The position numbers and the translations under genes are program-made. A DNA stretch of 64,000 bases from JAJEAD01 sp965221555 (GTDB lineage Bacteria > Pseudomonadota > Gammaproteobacteria > HK1), in the NCBI GenBank assembly GCA_965221555.1, contig OZ244895.1:1364001-1428000 (forward strand), in the 5' to 3' direction. Of this stretch, positions 56,792-64,000 are shown one piece after another. Under the pieces are notes generated by a model, which was not told the DNA's origin, searched no databases, and saw only the letters and a program-made list of their open reading frames with translations. How positions within the stretch are numbered: position 1 is the first letter of the stretch; each line of letters starts with the position of its first letter.

Positions 56792-57622
56792 TCAGCCGCC
56801 CCGCGCCACGAACTCCGCGGCCGCCGCCTCCACCGTCATGAACTCCGCCCCCTCGCGCGCCAGGGTATCGATGAGCTGCTCCAGCACCAGCATCCGGTGG
56901 CCGCGTCCCGTGACCATCGGATGGAAGGTGTAGGTCGCCACCCCCCACTCGCATTCCCGCTTCATGTAGCGATAGTCCGCGATCCAGTTCTCGAGCACCG
57001 CGCTTCCCGCCTTGAGCCCCGGCTGCGTGCCGCTGGGATGGCGGGCGTATTCGAAGTGCGGATAGTCGTCGAGGCTCCAGCTCACCGGCATCTCGACGAG
57101 CGCGCTCTCCTCGCCGAACTCGACCGCTTCCTCGAGCGTAACGATATCCCCGGTGCGCGCGCGGTAGGGCAGGTAGTCATGACCCATCATGCTGCTGTCG
57201 TAGACGAAACCCTCCGCGAGCAGCAGATCGACGGTGTGGGCGCTCAAGTCCCAGGACGGTGAACGGTAGCCACGCGCCTTGCGCCCGGCGAGCGCTTCGA
57301 TCGCCTCGTTGGCCCGCACGAGGCCATCGTGCTCCTGCTGGCGGCTCATCTTCGCCGGGGCCACGTGGGTCCATCCGTGATGCCCCACCTCGTGTCCGGC
57401 GGACGCGACCCGCTCGCAGACTTCCGGGTAGGTCCCGATGGTAACGCCGGGGATGAACCACGAGGCCGGAATGCCTCGGCTCTTCAGCAAGTCAAGGATG
57501 CGCAGCGCGCCGACCGCACCGAATTCCCCTCGGGAGATCGGGGTCGGCGTGGTCATGCCCGAGGCGATGAACCCCGACATGGCGTCGAAGTCGAAGCTCA
57601 GACAGACGATGTGGCGGCTCAT
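56792..57622 (-). CDS. Polysaccharide deacetylase family protein (NodB homology)
   Basis: A 276-residue carbohydrate esterase 4-type protein. The metal site is seen in SFDFDAM (D11, D13) and HEVGHHGWTH (H77, H82); YRSPSWDLSAHTVDLLLAEG is the third motif and PVSWSLDDYPHFEYARHPSG a fourth. No signal peptide is present, so it is cytosolic and more like the puuE/allantoinase-like deacetylase group than a cell-wall enzyme. The ATG at 57622 has a GAGCACC-type weak ribosome site. It ends about 50 bp after dmdA on the same strand. Confidence 0.83.
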   Translation of the reverse strand: MSRHIVCLSFDFDAMSGFIASGMTTPTPISRGEFGAVGALRILDLLKSRGIPASWFIPGVTIGTYPEVCERVASAGHEVGHHGWTHVAPAKMSRQQEHDGLVRANEAIEALAGRKARGYRSPSWDLSAHTVDLLLAEGFVYDSSMMGHDYLPYRARTGDIVTLEEAVEFGEESALVEMPVSWSLDDYPHFEYARHPSGTQPGLKAGSAVLENWIADYRYMKRECEWGVATYTFHPMVTGRGHRMLVLEQLIDTLAREGAEFMTVEAAAAEFVARGG

Positions 57623-57674
57623 GGTGCTCGCTCCTCGCGCTCGCGCGCTGTCCATCCCGCGTGCGTCGGAGGGA

Positions 57675-58784
57675 CTATCGTTCCCAGCCCGCGACCACTG
57701 TCGCGGCGCGGGGGCGGGACTCTCCTTGCGGGTGGACGGTCAATCGGCCGCCCGGCTCCGCGTGCTCGACCTTCACCATCGCGTTGGAGACGATTTTCTC
57801 GAATCGAGGCGACCACGCCGCGCTGGTGACGAAGCCCGTCTCGACGCCGTCCGCGACCACCGGCCAGGTGCTGCGAAGCGCCGCCGGCCCGCCTTCGATC
57901 TCGAGTTTCACGAGCTTCGCGCCCACGCCGTTGCGGGCGATGCGATCGAGCGCGTGGCGGGACAGGTACTCCGCCTCCTTGCCGAGCTTCACGAAGCGAT
58001 CGAGCCCGCATTCGAAGATGTTGTTGGCGAGCGTCATGTCGTTGCCGTAGGAAAGGAGTCCGGTTTCGATGCGCTCGATCAGGTTGGGGCCGCCGGCCCG
58101 GAGCTGATGCGCTTTGCCGGACTCCCAGATCGCGTCCCAGAGATCCAGGGCGCGAGTCGAGTCCTCGAGGTAGATCTCGAAGCCGCCCTGTCCGCTCCAG
58201 CCCGAGCGTGCGACCACCACCGGGGCGCCTGCGATCCGGGTCTCGATGAACCGGAAGAAGCGGATGTCGCGCGGGTCCGAATCGAGGAGCGGCTGCAGCA
58301 CCGCGTCCGCCTTGGGTCCCTGCAGCGCACAGATGTTCACGTCGGGTTCGAATACCTCGACGTCGAAGCCGCGCCCGACGGCCAGTCCCTTGAGCCACAG
58401 CAGCACGCCGGAATCCGCGATGGACACCCAGAAGCGGTTCTCGGCCAGACGCAGAATCAGCGGATCGTTGATGATGCCACCGGTCTCGTCGCACAGCGGT
58501 GCGTAGACGCATTGGCCGATCCGGCACGCGGAGATGTCGCGGGGGGTGGCGAGCTCCACCAGGCGCAGCGCATCCGGCCCGCGCACCTCCACCTGCCTTT
58601 CGCAGGCAACGTCCCAGAGCTGCACGTGCTTGCGCAGGTGCCAGTAGTCTTCTTCCGGAGACCGAAAGACGCTGGCGAGCGTCATCTGGTTGTAGACGGT
58701 GAAGGCCTTGGCGCCCTGTTCCAGGACCCGCTTCTCGAAGGGAGTCTCCCGGATGCGACGGGAAAAGAAGATCAGAGGCGGCAT
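57675..58784 (-). CDS. dmdA: DMSP demethylase or close GcvT-fold homologue
   Basis: A 369-residue aminomethyltransferase-fold protein close in length to DmdA (about 364). It shares with DmdA as I know it: SRRIRETPFE, KAFTVYNQMTLASVF, LWDVACERQVEVRGPDALRL, VARSGWSGQGGFEIYLEDS and IERIETGLLSYGNDMT. DmdA moves a methyl group from dimethylsulfoniopropionate to tetrahydrofolate, giving methylmercaptopropionate. Other GcvT-fold relatives (sarcosine and glycine cleavage types) are possible, but the DVACERQV block is specific. No dmdBCD is beside it. The ATG at 58784 follows CCGGAGCACC. Confidence 0.83.
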   Translation of the reverse strand: MPPLIFFSRRIRETPFEKRVLEQGAKAFTVYNQMTLASVFRSPEEDYWHLRKHVQLWDVACERQVEVRGPDALRLVELATPRDISACRIGQCVYAPLCDETGGIINDPLILRLAENRFWVSIADSGVLLWLKGLAVGRGFDVEVFEPDVNICALQGPKADAVLQPLLDSDPRDIRFFRFIETRIAGAPVVVARSGWSGQGGFEIYLEDSTRALDLWDAIWESGKAHQLRAGGPNLIERIETGLLSYGNDMTLANNIFECGLDRFVKLGKEAEYLSRHALDRIARNGVGAKLVKLEIEGGPAALRSTWPVVADGVETGFVTSAAWSPRFEKIVSNAMVKVEHAEPGGRLTVHPQGESRPRAATVVAGWER

Positions 58785-59067
58785 GCGGGTGCTCCGGAGT
58801 TCGACGGGCGCCCGCCCCGGCCCCACACGGATACGAGGTGGGCGCCGGCATGCGCTTCGTCGCTTGCGACGACGTCGGCACGCCTCGGTACTTGGCCGGG
58901 CAGTCGCGGTGCGGCTACGCTTCCGATCGTCAAGGCCCGGTCTCTCGTGGTCTCGAAGGAGCCGGATTGTCGCACCGTGCGGCCGCGGATGGGTAGGCAT
59001 CGCGCCCGGACTGCGGGACGCCGCGAGATGTTCGGGCCCGCTTCACGGTATCGAGAGAGGAGGCAAC

Positions 59068-59478
59068 ATGAATCGGAAGACCAAGGAGATAATCGGCGGC
59101 CCGCTCGAGATCGGCGGGCGCCGACTCTCGTTGTCGCGGGCGGTGCGGGCCGGGGATCTGGTGTTCCTGACCGGCCAGGTCCCGATGCGGGACGGCGCGC
59201 CGATGACCACCGGCACCATCGAAGAGCAGACGCGCGCGGCGATCGAGCAGATCGGCGAGACCCTCGCGCAAGCCGGCTGTACCTTCTCCGATGTGGTGAA
59301 GTCCATGGTCTGGCTCAAGGAGCGCGCGGATTTTCCCGGCTTCAACGCGGTCTATGGCGAGTACTTCCCCGAAGGGCCGCCGGCGCGGTCCGCGCTGGTG
59401 AGCGACTTTCTCGTCGACGTCAGGGTCGAGATCGAGTGCATCGCCTACAAGCCGGTCCCGGTCGGCGACTCCGGTTGA
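59068..59478 (+). CDS. RidA-family imine/enamine deaminase
   Basis: A 136-residue YjgF/RidA-fold protein. The trimer-forming and catalytic blocks are visible: DLVFLTGQVPMRDG, IEEQTRAAIEQIGETLAQAG, FNAVYGEYFPEGPPARSALV with the conserved arginine and IECIAYKP. RidA proteins hydrolyse reactive enamines made by PLP enzymes. The ATG at 59068 follows GAGGAGGCAAC, a strong ribosome site. It is cotranscribed with the following MFS gene (46 bp apart). Confidence 0.87.
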   Translation: MNRKTKEIIGGPLEIGGRRLSLSRAVRAGDLVFLTGQVPMRDGAPMTTGTIEEQTRAAIEQIGETLAQAGCTFSDVVKSMVWLKERADFPGFNAVYGEYFPEGPPARSALVSDFLVDVRVEIECIAYKPVPVGDSG

Positions 59479-59524
59479 GACCTTACGCGATCTTCTGACG
59501 AAGGCCCCGCGCCGGAAGACTTGA

Positions 59525-60769
59525 ATGGGAAGGCGCGCTCCTTTTTATCTCGCGCCCTCGGACCGCAAGGTGGTGGGGCTGGTCGGTCTGGGGCACTTCA
59601 CGAGCCACTTCTATTTTCTCGTTCTGCCGCCGCTCTTCCCCGTACTCGCGGAGGCGTTCGACGTCCGCTATACGCAGCTCGGTCTCGCCCTGTCGGTGAT
59701 GGCGGTGACGAGCGCGTTGGTGCAGACCCCGATCGGCTTTCTGGTCGATCGCTACGGAGCGCGCCCCTTCCTCGCGGCCGGGCTGGTGCTGAGCGGCCTG
59801 TGCATCATCGGGGTCGGGGTCTTCGCCACCTACGAGGCGTTGCTGGTGCTCATGGTGCTCTTCGGCCTCGGCGACTCGGTGATTCATCCTTCCGACTACG
59901 CCATCCTCAACAAGACGGTGGATCCCGAACGAATGGGGCGGGCCTTCTCGGTGCACACCTTCGCCGGTCATCTCGGGTTCGCCGCCGCGCCGGTGACCGT
60001 CATCGCGCTCTCCGAGTGGCTCGGGTGGCGCGAGGCCCTGCTGGCCTGCGGTGCGGGTGGCGTGGCGCTCGGCGCCGTGATGTACCTCAACCGGAATCTC
60101 CTTCGCGCGGGCGAGGAGAGCGCGGTCCACCATCCGGGAAGATCGGTGTCCGACGGCATTGCGCTCCTGTCGAGCGCTCCGATGCTGGTCGGCTTCGCCT
60201 TCTACGCGGCGATCGCCATCACCAGCGCGGGCATGACCGGGTACGGGATCACCGCGCTGCATCTGCATTTCGAGCTGCCCCTGGCCGAAGCGGGGGCGGC
60301 GGTCAGCGCCTACCTCTTCGCCGCTCCGGTCGGAGTCATGCTCTCCGGGTGGATGAGCGACCGGACCTCGCATCACCACACCTTTGTCGTGGTGTGCTTC
60401 GGAGTACTTGCCGTGGCCGCGCTTGCCATCGCGATCGCCACCCCGCGACTGGCGATAGTGGTCGGCCTCTTCGCGGTCGCCGGTTTCTTCGTCGGGGCGG
60501 TGAACCCCGCGCGCGACATGCTGATCCGCTCCATGGTGACGGTGGCGGAGACCGGCAAGGCATTCGGGTTCGTCACCATCGGCCTCAGCGCGGGGGCGGT
60601 GGTGGCGCCTGTGCTCTACGGCTGGATTCTCGATCACGCGGAACCGATCGCCATCTTCTGGGCGATCGGGACGATGGCGCTGGTCACGATCGCCGTGGTG
60701 GCGGCCACCGCCCGGGTTCAGTCCCGGGTGCTCGCGGCACGCTTCCGGGAAGGGGTATCGATGGAGTGA
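59525..60769 (+). CDS. MFS transporter
   Basis: A 414-residue 12-helix major facilitator. Features are FTSHFYFLVLPPLFPVLAEA near the start, GFLVDRYGARPFLAAGL (the loop 2-3 motif) and GWILDHAEPIAIFWAIGT near the end. The middle loop (NLLRAGEESAVHHPGRSVSD) is cytosolic. It follows ridA, divergent from dmdA; substrate unknown. Confidence 0.83.
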   Translation: MGRRAPFYLAPSDRKVVGLVGLGHFTSHFYFLVLPPLFPVLAEAFDVRYTQLGLALSVMAVTSALVQTPIGFLVDRYGARPFLAAGLVLSGLCIIGVGVFATYEALLVLMVLFGLGDSVIHPSDYAILNKTVDPERMGRAFSVHTFAGHLGFAAAPVTVIALSEWLGWREALLACGAGGVALGAVMYLNRNLLRAGEESAVHHPGRSVSDGIALLSSAPMLVGFAFYAAIAITSAGMTGYGITALHLHFELPLAEAGAAVSAYLFAAPVGVMLSGWMSDRTSHHHTFVVVCFGVLAVAALAIAIATPRLAIVVGLFAVAGFFVGAVNPARDMLIRSMVTVAETGKAFGFVTIGLSAGAVVAPVLYGWILDHAEPIAIFWAIGTMALVTIAVVAATARVQSRVLAARFREGVSME

Positions 60770-60937
60770 GTACGCCACAACCCCCACCGGCGTGCGCAAA
60801 CATCTGTCAATTCCTGGTTCCCTGGTTGACGATGCGAGGGGGCGTACGGGACATGTGACCTCGACATCGGAACATCACCTTCGCACAGTGTCCAAGTGTC
60901 CACCAGAACGGATCAACTTCATTTTTTTGTCAGCTTG

Positions 60938-61528
60938 CTAATCGACAGCGGCGTCTAATGTAGTCCTAAAGTATACATGCGCTTCGACTCCACATAATCT
61001 TGCTGCTTCCTCCATGGATATTATGGCGTTCTTCATTGGGAATTTTACTTTAATAGGACGTCCGTGGGTTCTGCTCATGGGTAGCACTACCTCGATGAGA
61101 TCATGAACCTTCACTTTTGAGAGAAAGCGCTTCACATCATGTACGTTTGTAACATACAAACGCTTGGCCCCCATGTGACTGACCTCAATCAGGGTTTCAA
61201 GTGATTCCTCACGACCGGCGTCCCATCGGACACTTAGAGTGTAGGGACCAGTTTTCACCCTTGAGGTCGTCCAGAAGGAAAGGACAATCCCCTGACGCTG
61301 ATAGTCTTGTGCATTACAGACATACGCTATAAATGCGACTTCCTGATTTTGTCGGTTTTTCCCGACTGTCAATGCTCTGCAGAACTCTCCGAAGTTGTTG
61401 TGTTCGCAGGAGGGTTCTCTGCTCCATCCGCCGTACCTTGCAGACCAGTAGGCGGGATCGGTTGCCAAAGCTGCACCCGTTTGCAGAAGAGTAATGATGA
61501 CAAATACCGCTACGCTTGGCTTGCACAT
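60938..61528 (-). CDS. Exported hypothetical protein, low GC
   Basis: A 196-residue protein with a signal peptide (MCKPSVAVFVIITLLQTGAA, cut after ALA) and a beta-rich body (CNAQDYQRQGIVLSFWTT, GPYTLSVRWDAGREE) ending AARLCGVEAHVY. The layout recalls VasI/IalB-type small secreted proteins but the match is weak. Codon use is clearly AT-richer than in all nearby genes, and the gene lies between an MFS gene and an IS630 relic, so it was probably acquired. The ATG at 61528 follows AGGAGATAACC. An unstructured AT-rich tail follows downstream. Confidence 0.65.
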   Translation of the reverse strand: MCKPSVAVFVIITLLQTGAALATDPAYWSARYGGWSREPSCEHNNFGEFCRALTVGKNRQNQEVAFIAYVCNAQDYQRQGIVLSFWTTSRVKTGPYTLSVRWDAGREESLETLIEVSHMGAKRLYVTNVHDVKRFLSKVKVHDLIEVVLPMSRTHGRPIKVKFPMKNAIISMEEAARLCGVEAHVYFRTTLDAAVD

Positions 61529-61608
61529 GGTTATCTCCTGTACAAAATCCGAACCTGTTATTAAACACTGCGTAAACAATGCCCTGTTCTTTCGGCGGGA
61601 GGTGGGCC

Positions 61609-61787
61609 ATGAGACCTTCCGGAAGTCCCGAAACGCTGCAATGTCGCCGTGAACGTGCTATTGAAATGTTAAAGGACGGCTATCAACCGGTTGAAGTGGC
61701 CGCGGAGCTGAAAGTTGATCGCCAAAGCGTGCGCCGCTGGCGCGCTGCGTATCGCGAACAAGGCGCCCGGGCTCTGCAGGCCACCCC
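61609..61787 (+). pseudogene. IS630-family transposase, N-terminal fragment
   Basis: The frame gives a helix-turn-helix start typical of IS630 transposases: RRERAIEMLKDGYQPVEVAA, then ELKVDRQSVRRWRAAYREQG and ARALQATP. After this the similarity ends and the frame runs into the antisense of the next gene, so the DDE catalytic domain is missing. The break is at about 61787. It may be a hit-and-run insertion remnant. IS630-type elements insert at CTAG or TA-like targets, relevant to the CTAG ends of dispersed repeat copy B. Confidence 0.8.
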
Positions 61788-61817
61788 CATCCTACTGTTC
61801 TCCGGTCCAGACCGCGC

Positions 61818-63998
61818 TCAGAGGCCGCCGTCGAAGGGCGTCGTGTCCAGGAAGCGGTCCAGCACGTTGCGGGTGATTCGGGAGACGTTGTTGTCGTAGC
61901 GCTGGTGGTAGAGGGCGGAGCACCAGCCGATCGATCCGGTGGAGAACACCGCCCCGCCGTTCGGCGTCTCGAAGAACACCATGTCCGCGCGCACCGCGGG
62001 GTCGTCCAGGCCGCCGATGGGAAGGTACATGTGTCCGATGTCTTCGTTGACGTGCAGGTAGGAGTCGGTGTGATTCTCCGAGGATGCGAGGTTGAGCGCG
62101 TGCGGCGGGGTGCCGTACTTGCGGTTGCAGGAATCGAGCTCGATGCCGGCGGCGCCGCCGCCGATCAGCCCGAAGTTTCCGATGAGCTCGTCGGAGGCGA
62201 CCCCCGCGAAGACGAATTCGGCGCGCGGGTCGAAGCTGTCGGGGTTGCGCCGGTAGTACGATGAGAAGTCGAAGCCCTGGGCGATGAAGCCGTTGCCGAC
62301 CAGGTACTGGGGGGCGCGGCCGCAACGCCACCACATGCCGCCAAGCTCGCCGGTGAAGGACATGTAGTACTCGCCCGGCTCGGCAATCCAGGAGCGTGAT
62401 CCGTCCTCGGCCCGGCGCATCTCCATCACCCCCGGCTTGTCGTCGCGGAAGGCGACCCGCCAGTAGAAGCCGTTGCCGCCGAGGTACATGAGGCGCCCCC
62501 CCTCCTGGGTATAGGCGTGGAGCCCGTTCCACATCGCGGTGGAGTAGTACTCGGGATGCGTGCAAGTCATGACGCAGCGGTAGCGCCGCAGGCACTCCAC
62601 GCCTTCCGCGTGCAGGTCCTCGTCGGTCAGCACATCGTAGGCAATCGCGTTGCTCTCCAGCCAGTCGACCAGGTGCATGTCGGCGGAGAGCTGCCAGAGG
62701 GAGCCGTGCTTGGGTCTGAAGTTGAGGATGGGACGAAGACGGGACGAGTAACACACCCCGGTACCGTCCGCGTGGTGGTCGTACATCGAATTGCCGAGCT
62801 CCGGGTGCAGGTTGAGGTAGCGTTCCTCGGGATGGATCTCGGTGAGACGGTTGTAGTCGAGCTCCCCTTGGTCGCTCTCCATGCCGGAACGCCAGTTGGC
62901 GTAGGCCATGTAGCTTGCGGTAGGCGCCAGCAGCAGGAGCGGAGCCGTCGCCTGGCCGCGCGGCGGGCGCACGAAGAAGGGGATGTGATCCTCCTGGTCG
63001 CCGCTCGTGAGCTTCGCGGCATGGAAGCCGCTGCGGGCATCCTCGGGCACGACGAGCTCGAAGTCCGCTTCCCACTCGCAGTCGTAGAGGGAGTCCTCCA
63101 GGAAGTGAACGGCGGCGTACTGTTCCGGGGCGTGGCGATAGTTCATCTCTTCCCCGGTCCAGTTCGAGCCGCGCACCGCGCGGATCGGCAGGTTGACGAG
63201 CTCGCCGTGGAGGCGGTTGGGGGAAATGTCGACCATGGCGTCGCCGTGAATCTCCCGGGAGAAGTCCAGGGCCACGCAGATCGAAGGGCGAAGGGCGCCC
63301 GGCAGGGGACCATGGCGCAGGGTTTCGAACTCCGCATCGGAGAAGGGGCGGCTCGCGACGACCGGGCGCTCGATACGCCCGTTGAAGACGAGCTCGGGTA
63401 CGGGGCGCCCCCGCCGGCTCCGTTCCCGGGAGTGGGCGGCGACGACGAGCGGAGCGTCGCAACCCAGCGTTACCGCCGCCCCGAGGCTCGCCCGCGCCGT
63501 GCCGCTCGAAGCGTCGCGCGCGTAGGACTCGAGCAGGCGCTGGCTCACTCGCGCCTCGCCGCTGCCGGCGTCGTAGGTTGCCTGCACGAGGTACCACTCC
63601 CTCGCCACCAGGGGGTGGCCCACCGCCACTTCGTGGAATCCCCCGGCGCCGTCGCCGAGCGCCAGCACCATGCCCCGCCGCGGATCGCACCACAGCGCGA
63701 ATCCCGCGCCGAGCGTGGAGTCCGTCTTCGAGAGCACGCAGGCGCGCCGGGCTTCGGGCAGAGTCGGGTAGACGCTCACCTGCAGGGACAGGTGCGTGAG
63801 ATCCTCGAAGAGCGGATGGTGCGCCACGACGCCGAAGGAGCCCGGATGAACCGCCTGGCGTCGGCCCGGATACTCGCCGCTCGGCGCGCCCGGTACCGGC
63901 GCGTCACGATAGCCGGGTCCCGCAGGCTGGGTGTCTCCGGAAAGCAGCCGCACGAATTGCGCGCGGTAGCTCGACACGTCGGGCTCGCAGCTCACCAT
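61818..63998 (-). CDS. N,N-dimethylformamidase beta-subunit-like protein
   Basis: A 726-residue protein starting two bases inside the window edge, so the true start may be outside. The C-terminal half resembles the large subunit of N,N-dimethylformamidase: LLLLAPTASYMAYANWRSGM, the iron-site-like THPEYYS, LMYLGGNGFYWRVAF and TGSIGWCSALYHQRYDNNVS. The N-terminal third is a lectin/beta-sandwich-like domain (HLSLQVSVYPTL to VFNGRIERPVVAS). The enzyme cleaves dimethylformamide to dimethylamine and formate. Dimethylamine is a substrate type for the amine dehydrogenase encoded at 45.5-47.6 kb. The alpha subunit is not seen here. Confidence 0.78.
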   Translation of the reverse strand: MVSCEPDVSSYRAQFVRLLSGDTQPAGPGYRDAPVPGAPSGEYPGRRQAVHPGSFGVVAHHPLFEDLTHLSLQVSVYPTLPEARRACVLSKTDSTLGAGFALWCDPRRGMVLALGDGAGGFHEVAVGHPLVAREWYLVQATYDAGSGEARVSQRLLESYARDASSGTARASLGAAVTLGCDAPLVVAAHSRERSRRGRPVPELVFNGRIERPVVASRPFSDAEFETLRHGPLPGALRPSICVALDFSREIHGDAMVDISPNRLHGELVNLPIRAVRGSNWTGEEMNYRHAPEQYAAVHFLEDSLYDCEWEADFELVVPEDARSGFHAAKLTSGDQEDHIPFFVRPPRGQATAPLLLLAPTASYMAYANWRSGMESDQGELDYNRLTEIHPEERYLNLHPELGNSMYDHHADGTGVCYSSRLRPILNFRPKHGSLWQLSADMHLVDWLESNAIAYDVLTDEDLHAEGVECLRRYRCVMTCTHPEYYSTAMWNGLHAYTQEGGRLMYLGGNGFYWRVAFRDDKPGVMEMRRAEDGSRSWIAEPGEYYMSFTGELGGMWWRCGRAPQYLVGNGFIAQGFDFSSYYRRNPDSFDPRAEFVFAGVASDELIGNFGLIGGGAAGIELDSCNRKYGTPPHALNLASSENHTDSYLHVNEDIGHMYLPIGGLDDPAVRADMVFFETPNGGAVFSTGSIGWCSALYHQRYDNNVSRITRNVLDRFLDTTPFDGGL

Positions 63999-64000
63999 GA

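Noticed and set aside
54493..56841. 782-codon plus-strand frame
   Set aside because: Antisense to coaE, the MFS gene and part of the deacetylase; crosses several real genes and has no domain.

Overview
The window is GC-rich DNA from a free-living or host-associated, probably marine, proteobacterium. An alphaproteobacterium is my best guess: the tRNA-Phe sequence and the fused betaine permease look alphaproteobacterial, but no marker gene here settles it. The gene content points to a life on small methylated and sulfonated compounds: a glycine betaine transporter, a DMSP demethylase homologue, a di/trimethylamine dehydrogenase, a dimethylformamidase-like hydrolase, sulfoacetaldehyde acetyltransferase and a sulfite dehydrogenase. 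Four phytanoyl-CoA dioxygenase-type (PhyH) oxygenases and four luciferase-like (LLM) flavin oxidoreductases are scattered among them.

Layout. 0-1.1 kb: the tail of an unrecognised gene, overlapping a UGSC-family selenoprotein gene with an in-frame TGA and a SECIS-like hairpin. 1.1-8.4 kb: tRNA-Arg, a Rieske oxygenase, tRNA-Phe, a PIN-toxin remnant, two PhyH genes and two divergent LLM genes. 8.8-13.6 kb: betaine ABC transporter (ATPase divergent from a double-permease fusion and a binding protein). 13.6-16.3 kb: yqeC-like selenium-cofactor gene, two tandem PPOX-fold genes, a third PhyH gene. 16.5-22.7 kb: urocanate hydratase divergent from a complete five-gene branched-chain-type ABC transporter. 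23.1-25.2 kb: sulfite dehydrogenase and its cytochrome c. 25.2-32.2 kb: an accessory island of visibly lower GC with a HEPN-like/SRPBCC pair, a CpxP-like gene and a two-gene NYN nuclease + NACHT-type ATPase module. 32.2-38.9 kb: xsc, an MFS transporter, a glutathione transferase, an LLM gene and a hicBA toxin-antitoxin pair. 38.9-51.7 kb: lhr helicase, a PLP-type protein, the amine dehydrogenase, an acyl-CoA synthetase, a fourth PhyH and a fourth LLM gene. 52.1-64 kb: cytochrome b561/c' pair, a dehydrogenase, coaE, MFS transporters, a deacetylase, dmdA, ridA, an acquired low-GC exported protein, an IS630 transposase remnant, and the dimethylformamidase-like gene running to the window end.

How they work together. 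Xsc releases sulfite and acetyl phosphate from sulfoacetaldehyde, and the sulfite dehydrogenase/cytochrome pair can oxidise that sulfite. The betaine transporter, Rieske oxygenase, amine dehydrogenase and DmdA homologue would feed methylated osmolytes into one-carbon metabolism.

The most unusual items are: (1) the selenoprotein gene with its SECIS; (2) the NYN-NACHT module, a candidate defence system; (3) a dispersed family of about 185-bp intergenic elements with 20-25 bp terminal inverted repeats (ten full or partial copies), which looks like an undescribed MITE, perhaps moved by an IS630-type transposase.
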